In this document: positions 1 through 6,411 of the stretch, piece by piece
How the letters are laid out: each line of letters opens with the position of its first letter
How positions within the stretch are numbered: position 1 is the first letter of the stretch
Program-made: the position numbers and the translations under genes
Notes under the pieces: generated by a model
Database searches by the model: none
The model's input: only the letters and a program-made list of their open reading frames with translations
Told to the model about the DNA's origin: nothing
Assembly (NCBI GenBank): GCA_003451645.1
Contig: DMER01000167.1
Location: 39,880 to 47,934, forward strand
From: Alphaproteobacteria bacterium
GTDB lineage: Bacteria > Pseudomonadota > Alphaproteobacteria > Micropepsales > Micropepsaceae
DNA length: 8,055 nucleotides
Reading direction: 5' to 3'

Positions 1-900
1 CAGTTCCACCCGACCGGCATCGACATTGGCCGCGACCCCGCGCCGCTGGCGACCGAGGCGCTGCGCGGCGAGGGGGCGGCGCTCATCAATCAGCGCGGCG
101 AGCGGTTTATGCTCAGCGTTCATCCGGATGCGGAGCTTGCGCCGCGCGATGTCGTGGCCCGTGGCATTTTCCGCGAGATCAAAGCGGGCCGCCGCGTATA
201 TCTCGATGCGCGGCAAGCCGTTGGCGCGCGCTTTGCGGACGCCTTTCCAACCGTCTTTGCCGCCTGCCAAGCGGTGGGCATCAATCCTGCTTTGGCGCCC
301 ATCCCTGTCGCCCCCGCCGCGCATTACCACATGGGCGGCCTTGCGACCGATGACCTGGGCCGCACGACCGTGAACGGCCTGTGGGCCGTTGGCGAATGTG
401 CCTCAACCGGCGTGCATGGCGCGAACCGTCTCGCCTCCAACTCCCTGCTCGAAGCGGTTGTGTTCGGCGCCAGGGCCGCCGCCGATATGGACGCGCAAAG
501 CCCGCCGGAGCGCAGCATTCTCCTCCTCACCCCGCCTGCCCTTGGCGGCCGTGGCCGGGACATGAAGACGATGCGTCAGGTCATGACGCGCTTCGTAGGT
601 CTGGAGCGCGATGGCGTGGGCTTGGCGCAGGCGCTGGCGCAAATCAGCGCGCTGATGGCGGGCCTCAAAGCCGAACCGATGGCGCAGAACCAAGCGATGG
701 CAGCGCTTTTAATTGCGGCGGGCGCCTATCAACGCACAGAGAGCCGTGGCGGACACTTCCGGACCGATTACCGGCGCACCGCGCCAGACTGGGCGCACCG
801 GACCTTCCTGACCCTGAAGGATGCCTTGAGCATCGCCGAGCGGGCGCGCGCTGAGCAAGGCTCAGGTGCCAATGCCCTCTTCGCGGCCGCAGGGACATGA
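1..900 (+). CDS. nadB: L-aspartate oxidase, C-terminal 299 residues (5' end outside window)
   Basis: NadB oxidises L-aspartate to iminoaspartate using FAD, the first step of de novo NAD synthesis; NadA then makes quinolinate. The reading frame is open from base 1 and starts inside the capping domain. Visible residues, counted from base 1: QFHPTG (His3, equivalent to E. coli His244), TEALRGEGA (Glu19), APRDVVAR (Arg49, equivalent to Arg290), AHYHMGG (His108, equivalent to His351), then the FAD-binding block GLWAVGE...[15 protein letters not shown] (125-151; Arg143, equivalent to Arg386). The four active-site positions are therefore kept. A C-terminal helical domain follows, with the family's [13 protein letters not shown] motif. 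The E. coli equivalences come from memory of the family and from spacing (His3 to Arg49 is 46, as in 244 to 290). The stop codon overlaps the nadC start in ATGA, so the two are translationally coupled. A nadA gene is likely upstream but is not visible. The related fumarate reductase/succinate dehydrogenase flavoproteins are excluded by the C-terminal domain and the nadC neighbour. Confidence 0.96.
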   Translation, partial: QFHPTGIDIGRDPAPLATEALRGEGAALINQRGERFMLSVHPDAELAPRDVVARGIFREIKAGRRVYLDARQAVGARFADAFPTVFAACQAVGINPALAPIPVAPAAHYHMGGLATDDLGRTTVNGLWAVGECASTGVHGANRLASNSLLEAVVFGARAAADMDAQSPPERSILLLTPPALGGRGRDMKTMRQVMTRFVGLERDGVGLAQALAQISALMAGLKAEPMAQNQAMAALLIAAGAYQRTESRGGHFRTDYRRTAPDWAHRTFLTLKDALSIAERARAEQGSGANALFAAAGT

Positions 901-1754
901 GCCTCGCGCCACTGCCAGCGATTATGATCGAGCCGATCGTGCGGGCGGCTCTTTTGGAGGATTTGGGCCGGGCTGGCGATCTGACCAGCGAGGCGACGAT
1001 CCCCGCGGACCGTCAAGCGCGCGTCGTGCTGACCACCCGGCAGGATGGCAGCATCGCTGGACTTGACGCAGGCCTCATGGCCTTCACGCTATTTGATCCG
1101 CGCCTTGCCGTCCGCAAGCAGGTTGAGGACGGGCAGCGGGTCACGCGCGGTCAGACGCTCGCGACTATTGAGGGCGCGGCCCGCAGCCTCCTCAGTGCCG
1201 AGCGCGTGGCGCTCAATCTCACGGGGCAGCTGAGCGGTGTCGCGACGGCAACGCGGCGCTTTGTGGACGCAGTCGAGGGCACCCGAGCGCGGATTGTCTG
1301 TACACGCAAGACGACGCCGGGACTGCGCGCGCTGGAGAAATTCGCCGTGCGCTGCGGCGGCGGCGTCAACCACCGCTTTGGCCTCGATGACGGCATTCTG
1401 ATCAAGGACAACCATATCGCCATTGCCGGGGGCGTCACCATCGCCATCCAGTCAGCCCGCGCCCATGCAGGGCATATGGTCCGTATCGAGGTGGAGGTGG
1501 ACACGCTCGGCCAATTGCACGAAGCGCTGGCGGCGGGTGCCGATGCGGTCCTGCTCGACAATATGAAGCCTGCGCAATTGCGCGAAGCGGTGGCGATCAA
1601 TGCGGGCCGGGCCGTGCTGGAGGCCTCAGGCGGTGTGACACTGGACAACGTGCGCGCCATTGCCGAAACGGGCGTCGATCTGATCTCCACCGGGTGGATC
1701 ACGCATTCAGCGCCCGTGCTTGACATCGGGCTCGATTTTGTAGCCACCCTCTAG
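897..1754 (+). CDS. nadC: Nicotinate-nucleotide pyrophosphorylase (carboxylating), quinolinate phosphoribosyltransferase
   Basis: NadC converts quinolinate and PRPP to nicotinate mononucleotide, CO2 and pyrophosphate, in the cytosol. The protein is 285 residues, the normal length for the family. The N-terminal domain (about 10-115) has the typical [20 protein letters not shown] start. The barrel domain carries TRKTTPGLR (136-144), [14 protein letters not shown] (147-160), LIKDNH (168-173), EVEVD (198-202), DAVLLDNM (216-223), EASGG (242-246) and the closing [13 protein letters not shown] (269-281). These are the substrate and phosphate-binding segments of the family and all look intact. The start at 897 is chosen because it lies in the ATGA overlap with nadB and has AGGGA just upstream. 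A second in-frame ATG at 924 lacks a Shine-Dalgarno and would trim only nine residues. Together with nadB this is a standard NAD biosynthesis operon. Confidence 0.97.
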   Translation: MSLAPLPAIMIEPIVRAALLEDLGRAGDLTSEATIPADRQARVVLTTRQDGSIAGLDAGLMAFTLFDPRLAVRKQVEDGQRVTRGQTLATIEGAARSLLSAERVALNLTGQLSGVATATRRFVDAVEGTRARIVCTRKTTPGLRALEKFAVRCGGGVNHRFGLDDGILIKDNHIAIAGGVTIAIQSARAHAGHMVRIEVEVDTLGQLHEALAAGADAVLLDNMKPAQLREAVAINAGRAVLEASGGVTLDNVRAIAETGVDLISTGWITHSAPVLDIGLDFVATL

Positions 1755-1757
1755 GCC

Positions 1758-2615
1758 ATGACAACGCAATCCCAAGGCCCCAGACCGTCCATTTTTATCA
1801 CCGGCGCCGCAAGCGGCATTGGGCGGGCCACCGCCAAGCTCTTTGCCAATCGCGGCTGGTTCATTGGCGCGACCGATGTGAGTGCCGCAGGCCTCGACAC
1901 CCTGCGCCAGGAGTCCGGCGCGGACAATATCTGGACCAGCGCACTCGACGTGACCGACAAGAACCAGCTTGAAACAACGCTCGGTGCCTTTGTGAGCGCC
2001 GCGGGCGGGCGCCTCGATGTCATGTTCAACAATGCGGGCATTGGCGAGTCAGGCTGGTTTGAAGACGTGCCCTATGGCGCGGCCTTGCGCGTGGTGCAGA
2101 CCAATTTCATCGGTGTGCTGAATGGCGCTTATGCGGCTCTGCCCTTTCTCAAGACCACGCCTAAGTCGCTCATGATATCCACCTCTTCATCCTCCGCCAC
2201 CTATGGCATGCCGCGCATCGCGGTCTATGCGGCCACGAAGTTTGCGGTCAAGGGACTGACCGAAGCACTCTCGGCCGAGTGGATGCGCCATGGCGTGCGC
2301 GTGGCGGACGTGCTGCCGGGCCTCATCGACACCGCGATCCTGCGCAGCACGCCCAACCGGTCAGGCGATGCGGCCGCGCGCAATGACGCGGAGCTCTATG
2401 CCAATGCACCTAAGAGTGGTCCATTCCGCCTGATCCCGCCCGAGCAAGTGGCCGAGACCGTGTGGGCCGCCTATCATGGCGATCAGATCCACTGGTATGT
2501 GCCCAAGGAGATCGGCCGGATCGACCAGCTAAAGGCCTTTGCGCCCAAAATGGTCCGCAGCCGGATCATGAAGGCCATGCCCCAGCTGCAGAAAAGCGAT
2601 CCGCCCAAATCCTGA
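1758..2615 (+). CDS. Classical short-chain dehydrogenase/reductase (SDR), substrate unknown
   Basis: This is a 285-residue Rossmann-fold oxidoreductase. The cofactor motif TGAASGIG is at 15-22. An Asp at the end of the second strand (ATDVS, Asp40) favours NAD(H) over NADP(H). Also seen are the DVTD motif (64-67), NNAG (91-94), the structural Asn116, Ser144 in a run of serines, and the catalytic pair Tyr157/Lys161 (YAATK). The Asn-Ser-Tyr-Lys tetrad is complete, so the enzyme should be active. The C-terminal 90 residues extend past the core and are rich in Lys/Arg and Pro; they hold no motif that names a substrate. The gene starts 3 bases after the nadC stop, so it is probably the last cistron of the nadBC operon and coupled to nadC translation. 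Nothing in the sequence ties it to NAD synthesis beyond its use of the product. The family is certain, the role is not. Confidence 0.93.
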   Translation: MTTQSQGPRPSIFITGAASGIGRATAKLFANRGWFIGATDVSAAGLDTLRQESGADNIWTSALDVTDKNQLETTLGAFVSAAGGRLDVMFNNAGIGESGWFEDVPYGAALRVVQTNFIGVLNGAYAALPFLKTTPKSLMISTSSSSATYGMPRIAVYAATKFAVKGLTEALSAEWMRHGVRVADVLPGLIDTAILRSTPNRSGDAAARNDAELYANAPKSGPFRLIPPEQVAETVWAAYHGDQIHWYVPKEIGRIDQLKAFAPKMVRSRIMKAMPQLQKSDPPKS

Positions 2616-2617
2616 AC

Positions 2618-2643
2618 GGGTGCCCCGGTCAGGACCGGCGCCC
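2618..2643. terminator. Hairpin at the convergent junction of the SDR and hydrolase genes, possible bidirectional terminator
   Basis: The inner stem CCGGTC (2625-2630) / GACCGG (2633-2638) is extended by GGGTG (2618-2622) / CGCCC (2639-2643), with one G-T pair and a two-base CC bulge. It starts 2 bases after the SDR stop and overlaps the stop of the opposing hydrolase gene (2629-2631). There is no T-run on either side, so it may act as a transcript end-stabiliser or a Rho-assisted stop rather than a classical intrinsic terminator. Confidence 0.4.
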
Positions 2644-3309
2644 TGCGAATTCCCGATAAAAGATGTGCGTGCCCACAGTTGCCGTGCGGGTGAGCTTTGA
2701 GGCCCAGCGCGGCCGCACATAGTCGGCGTGATAATGCGTCGCCCATTTGGTGATCGGGCGCTTGAACCGCTTGGTCATCAGCGTCGTGTGTGCAATGTCG
2801 TTGGCCAGTTTCCAGGCGCCGGCATCGCGCGGCCGGTCGGCGATCCCATCACAGGTAAACGTGAACTGGCAGGCCAAGTGCTTGTGTGAATTCTGATAGA
2901 CTACACCGCAAATGGAGCGTGGATAGCGCCCGCTCTGCGCCCGGGTCAGGATAACCTCCGCGACGGCTTTCTGGCCCATCTCGGTTTCGCCGCGCGCCTC
3001 AAAATAGAGTGCTGTCGCCAGACAGTGTTTCTCCCGCTGGGGATTACCCGCCAATGCGACCGGAGCGGCGAGAGCGGCCTCGCGGTCATAGGTGTCTCGC
3101 GGTTTGATCTTTGTTTCGATCCCATTCGTATCGCTCGCCTTGAGCAGGTTTGGATCGATTTCGGGCAAAATGCGGGCTGCAAATTTCGCCGGTTTTGGCG
3201 GCGGCGGCTCAGATACCGATGCCCCCAAGGAAACAAGGGCAACGGCCCCTGCTGCAGCCAATCTTTGGCCATTGGCTCCCAAATGACTCTTCGACAAATA
3301 CGTCAACAT
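2629..3309 (-). CDS. SleB-type cell wall hydrolase (Hydrolase_2 domain), probably exported
   Basis: This 226-residue protein has a C-terminal peptidoglycan hydrolase domain of the SleB/CwlJ type (PF07486). The domain runs from about residue 94 to 218: CLATALYFEARGE (96-108, with the candidate catalytic Glu104), AVAEVILTR (115-123), YPRSICGVVYQ (129-139), CQFTFTCDG (147-155), THYHADYVRPRW (191-202) and GTHIFY (213-218). The family cleaves cell wall glycan, in spores for Bacillus SleB; in Gram-negative bacteria it is thought to act in wall remodelling. Residues 18-32 are hydrophobic and precede a Pro-rich linker (35-40), consistent with a signal peptide or membrane anchor, so action in the periplasm is inferred. 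The ATG at 3309 is chosen over a longer open frame reaching 3567 because GGAGG lies 5 bases upstream and the hydrophobic segment then falls at the N terminus. It is transcribed towards, and ends 13 bases from, the SDR gene. Confidence 0.88.
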   Translation of the reverse strand: MLTYLSKSHLGANGQRLAAAGAVALVSLGASVSEPPPPKPAKFAARILPEIDPNLLKASDTNGIETKIKPRDTYDREAALAAPVALAGNPQREKHCLATALYFEARGETEMGQKAVAEVILTRAQSGRYPRSICGVVYQNSHKHLACQFTFTCDGIADRPRDAGAWKLANDIAHTTLMTKRFKRPITKWATHYHADYVRPRWASKLTRTATVGTHIFYREFAGRRS

Positions 3310-3314
3310 GAACA

Positions 3315-3319
3315 CCTCC
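3315..3319 (-). promoter_or_regulatory. Ribosome binding site deciding the hydrolase start
   Basis: On the minus strand GGAGG, inside the purine-rich AGGTGGAGGTG, lies 5 bases before the ATG at 3309. No other in-frame ATG further upstream has a comparable site, so this fixes the start of the cell wall hydrolase. Confidence 0.8.
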
Positions 3320-3788
3320 ACCTGTTTGTTGCGAACCCGCCGTGTTCTGTTGCGTGCGGCGCCCTGATTGTTGGCTGGACTGCCGGGAGTGAACGGGGTC
3401 GCGGATTGGTCCAATGCCCGGGGTTGCTGTCCTCCATCCGGGCGGTTCAAAATTCGGGCCAGCCACCTCCTTAAGGCTGTCACATCGCGCATTCGATCCG
3501 GACCCGATTGTCCGCATCGCAAGGCCGCGCTGGATATAGACCCAGTTATTGCGGCGCAACATACCAAGAGTTGAGTTGGAAAACCCTCTCAAACCCTGCA
3601 CAAGAAACGCATGAGGACGGTCAATATTTCATTGCGGACATTTATTTTCCCGCCAGGTGTTTTGCAGCAATATTTGGCGCCAGGGCCAGACCAGGCGGCA
3701 ATATATTGTTAGAGTGGCAGGATTTGGCTTCAGCCTTATCCACACGACACTGGCGCCTGTGCCAGGGGACCCGTCACATTTATGCCTC

Positions 3789-3796
3789 GTTAACCA
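3789..3796 (+). promoter_or_regulatory. Possible CtrA-type half-site upstream of the sensor kinase
   Basis: The sequence GTTAACCA matches the core of the TTAACCAT half-site bound by the cell-cycle regulator CtrA in alphaproteobacteria, 61 bases before the kinase start. No second TTAA follows at the 7-base spacing of full sites, and a match this short occurs by chance. Weak. Confidence 0.2.
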
Positions 3797-3813
3797 GCCC
3801 CGCAAACCGGGGC
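3797..3813 (+). other. Small hairpin in the presumed 5' leader of the sensor kinase
   Basis: GCCCCG (3797-3802) pairs perfectly with CGGGGC (3808-3813) around a 5-base CAAAC loop, 43 bases before the kinase start. It is followed by TT only, so it is not a convincing terminator. It could be a leader structure or the end of an unannotated upstream transcript. Confidence 0.35.
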
Positions 3814-3856
3814 TTCACCAGCTCCCGCTAAAGTTGGGTCATAAAGAGAGGGGGCG

Positions 3857-5232
<1,376 letters not shown>

Positions 5233-5236
<4 letters not shown>

Positions 5237-5260
5237 CAAGGAAAATTACAGGCGTCTAAT
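5233..5260 (+). promoter_or_regulatory. Near-consensus sigma-70 promoter of the ArsR-DUF2087 gene
   Basis: TTGACA (5233-5238, six of six) is followed after 16 bases by TCTAAT (5255-5260, five of six against TATAAT). The -35 box overlaps the stop codon of the histidine kinase gene (TGA 5234-5236). The -10 is the left part of the first palindrome, so a protein bound there would block RNA polymerase. The start of transcription is expected near 5267, giving a leader of about 30 bases. Confidence 0.7.
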
Positions 5261-5280
5261 TAGATACACTTCTAATTAGA
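5255..5280. promoter_or_regulatory. Twin palindromic operator, TCTAATTAGA x2
   Basis: Two identical, perfectly self-complementary 10-mers, TCTAATTAGA, lie at 5255-5264 and 5271-5280, start to start 16 bases apart. Both are followed by T, so the direct repeat is 11 bases. The first overlaps the -10 box and the second covers the expected transcription start and early leader. They end 16 bases before the ATG of the ArsR-type regulator. Their A/T content stands out from the GC-rich surroundings. The arrangement is what is expected of an autorepressor operator bound by a dimeric winged-helix protein. The binding protein is inferred. Confidence 0.75.
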
Positions 5281-5296
5281 TGATGGTGATAAACGC

Positions 5297-5887
5297 ATGT
5301 CAGAGTCCACGCCAAACTTTGCCCCCTTGGGGTTGCTCAAGGCCCTCGCGCATGAGAGCAGGCTCAAGATCCTGGGGTTGACGGCGCAGAAGCCGCACTC
5401 GGTTCAAGAACTGGCGCAAGGCTGCGGTCTGACGGAGCCCACCGTGTCGCATCACTTGGCCTTGCTTCGCGAGGAAGGGCTGGTGACCCTGCGGGCCGAT
5501 GGCACGACGCATTGGTATTCACTGAATGCCCAGACCTTGCAGAGCTTTGCCAAGGCGCTGCTGTCGCGGGACGCGGTTGCGGGCTATGCCGGTGCGCCAA
5601 CCGGACCCGGCTATGATGCGCGGGTGATCAAGGGGTATCTCTTGCCGGATGGGCGGCTCAAATCCTTTCCGGCCTCGCGCAAGAAGCGGCGCGTATTCTG
5701 TGCGTGGTTCGCCCGTATGTTCGACGAAACACGGCTGTACAAGGAAGCAGAGGTCAATGAGGTGATCGCCCGTCATCACAATGACTGTGAGACGTTCCGG
5801 CGCGAAATGGTCGGCTATCGCATGATGGCACGCACCCGCAAAGGCATCTATCGCAGGCTGCCAGAGACGGAGTGGGTGGAGAATTAG
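5297..5887 (+). CDS. ArsR-family winged-helix regulator with C-terminal DUF2087 domain
   Basis: This 196-residue DNA-binding protein begins with an ArsR-type winged helix: LKALAHESRLKIL (14-26), a recognition helix around TEPTVSHHLALLRE (46-59) and the wing RADGTTHWYSL (66-76). The second half (about 108-188) matches DUF2087 (PF09860): GYLLPDGRLKSFPASRKKRR (113-132), then YKEAEVNEVIARHHND (148-163), FRREMVGYRMMARTRKG (167-183) and IYRRL (184-188). The classic ArsR metal motif ELCVCDL is absent (VQELAQGCGLT here, one Cys), so arsenic or other metal sensing at that site is unlikely. The signal is unknown. The start at 5297 is the only in-frame ATG after an upstream TAA; GGTGAT just before it is a weak ribosome site. 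The ATG pair at 5280-5285 is out of frame. The gene sits behind its own promoter and twin palindromes, so autorepression is inferred. Its targets beyond itself are not visible. Confidence 0.9.
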   Translation: MSESTPNFAPLGLLKALAHESRLKILGLTAQKPHSVQELAQGCGLTEPTVSHHLALLREEGLVTLRADGTTHWYSLNAQTLQSFAKALLSRDAVAGYAGAPTGPGYDARVIKGYLLPDGRLKSFPASRKKRRVFCAWFARMFDETRLYKEAEVNEVIARHHNDCETFRREMVGYRMMARTRKGIYRRLPETEWVEN

Positions 5888-5888
5888 A

Positions 5889-5935
5889 GCAACGGGCTGA
5901 AAAGTGCGCTTGGCGATTTTCAGATAACCCGTTGC
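5889..5935. terminator. Long hairpin between the convergent ArsR-type and DUF305 genes, probable bidirectional terminator
   Basis: The outer stem GCAACGGG (5889-5896) / CCCGTTGC (5928-5935) and inner stem CTGAAAA (5897-5903) / TTTTCAG (5917-5923) give 15 base pairs with a 4-base ATAA bulge on the right arm and a 13-base loop. It begins 1 base after the regulator's stop and lies 14 bases from the DUF305 stop. There is no terminal T-run outside the stem. Location and strength fit a shared terminator. An intergenic palindromic repeat is an alternative. Confidence 0.6.
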
Positions 5936-5949
5936 GCCAACTTGGGAAC

Positions 5950-6330
5950 CTACGGCTGGGCTTTGCCGTTCTTCTTCAACCAATCACGCATGAATTTGAT
6001 CTCGGTTTCCTGCGCCTTGATGATGTCGTTGGCGAGTTTCTTGAGCTCAGGGTCCTTGCCGTATTTGAGCACGATCTTGGCCATATCGACCGCGCCCTGA
6101 TGGTGCGGGATCATGCCTTTGACAAAGTCGACATCTGCGTCGCCTGAGAAGGTGATGTCCATGCCCTTGTGCATCAGCTCATTAGCGGCGCGGAACTCCT
6201 TGGTCGATGGGGTGTCGGAAGGCTTGGCTGCCATGGTATGGCCGTGATGGGGGTCCGCAGCCAGGGCCACAGGCGCGCAAGTCAGAGCCAAGCCTAGTGT
6301 AGCGATCGTGGCGATCCGAGAATTGAGCAT
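5950..6330 (-). CDS. Small exported DUF305 protein, His/Met-rich, possible metal binder
   Basis: This is a 126-residue protein with a clear Sec signal peptide: basic start, hydrophobic core at 6-23, and VALA before a likely cut after residue 24 or 25. The mature part begins with the His cluster HHGH (28-31). It continues with the DUF305 (PF03713) four-helix pattern: ELMHKGMDITF (51-61), DFVKGMIPHHQGAVDMAKIVL (68-88, split by the HH pair at 76-77) and a C-terminal helix AQETEIKFMRDWLKK (106-120). Members of this family, such as cyanobacterial CopM, bind copper or silver outside the cytoplasm. The Met and His residues fit that, but metal binding here is inferred. The length, about 100 mature residues, is typical of single-domain members. 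AGGAG lies 9 bases before the ATG. The gene lies 68 bases downstream of ppdK on the same strand. It may be read from ppdK or from the TTGACA-bearing gap. Confidence 0.9.
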   Translation of the reverse strand: MLNSRIATIATLGLALTCAPVALAADPHHGHTMAAKPSDTPSTKEFRAANELMHKGMDITFSGDADVDFVKGMIPHHQGAVDMAKIVLKYGKDPELKKLANDIIKAQETEIKFMRDWLKKNGKAQP

Positions 6331-6362
6331 CTGTGCAATCTCCTCATGAAGTGTGCCTGCGT

Positions 6363-6391
6363 CGTAGCGCTTGCCGCCAGGGCCGTGTCAA
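6363..6391 (-). promoter_or_regulatory. Possible DUF305 promoter (good -35, poor -10)
   Basis: On the minus strand TTGACA (6391-6386) sits just after the ppdK stop, 55 bases before the DUF305 start. At 17 bases spacing the -10 would be GCTACG, a poor match. Alphaproteobacterial promoters tolerate weak -10 boxes, so this remains a candidate only. Confidence 0.3.
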
Positions 6392-6411
6392 GGGGCGATC
6401 AACACGGCCTG
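6378..6411 (-). terminator. Hairpin spanning the ppdK stop codon, possible terminator or attenuator
   Basis: GGCCGTGT (6381-6388) pairs perfectly with ACACGGCC (6402-6409), extended by CAG/CTG with one extra G in the left arm, around a 13-base loop. The stop of ppdK (6399-6401) is in the loop. There is no T-run following on the minus strand, so it is not a textbook intrinsic terminator, but it could separate ppdK from DUF305 expression. Confidence 0.4.

Larger units (their letters stand above)
3310..3856. other. Divergent 547-base intergenic region without a convincing gene
   Basis: The region separates the cell wall hydrolase (leftwards) from the sensor kinase (rightwards) and must hold both promoters, but I cannot point to a clear -35/-10 pair for either. 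About 3590-3740 is noticeably richer in A/T than its surroundings (for example GCAATATATTG near 3700), the likeliest place for promoters. Short open frames exist on both strands but lack ribosome sites and have compositions unlike real proteins. Visible structures are a 6-bp hairpin at 3797-3813, a CTGGC/GCCAG inverted repeat at 3750-3765, a GTTAACCA sequence at 3789-3796 and a CAGCC/GGCTG hairpin at 3460-3479. A small RNA cannot be excluded. Confidence 0.6.

Noticed and set aside
1151..1747. 198-residue open frame on the minus strand inside nadC
   Set aside because: Opposite to a fully motif-supported nadC; its Ser/Thr/Arg/Ala-rich composition is the usual antisense shadow of a GC-rich gene.
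3463..3476. CCACCTCCTTAAGG, resembling the 3' end of 16S rRNA
   Set aside because: Only the anti-Shine-Dalgarno-like core matches; the preceding bases bear no resemblance to the 16S 3' helix, so it is not an rRNA fragment. On the minus strand it is SD-like but lacks a usable start codon at 5-10 bases.
3310..3567. Extension of the cell wall hydrolase by 86 residues to an ATG at 3567
   Set aside because: The ATG at 3309 has GGAGG 5 bases upstream and puts the hydrophobic export segment at the N terminus; the extension is Arg/Pro/Gln-rich without domain features.
3508..3831. 107-residue plus-strand open frame in the intergenic region
   Set aside because: No Shine-Dalgarno, odd residue mix (many Trp, Cys, Arg), and nothing recognisable; most likely chance.
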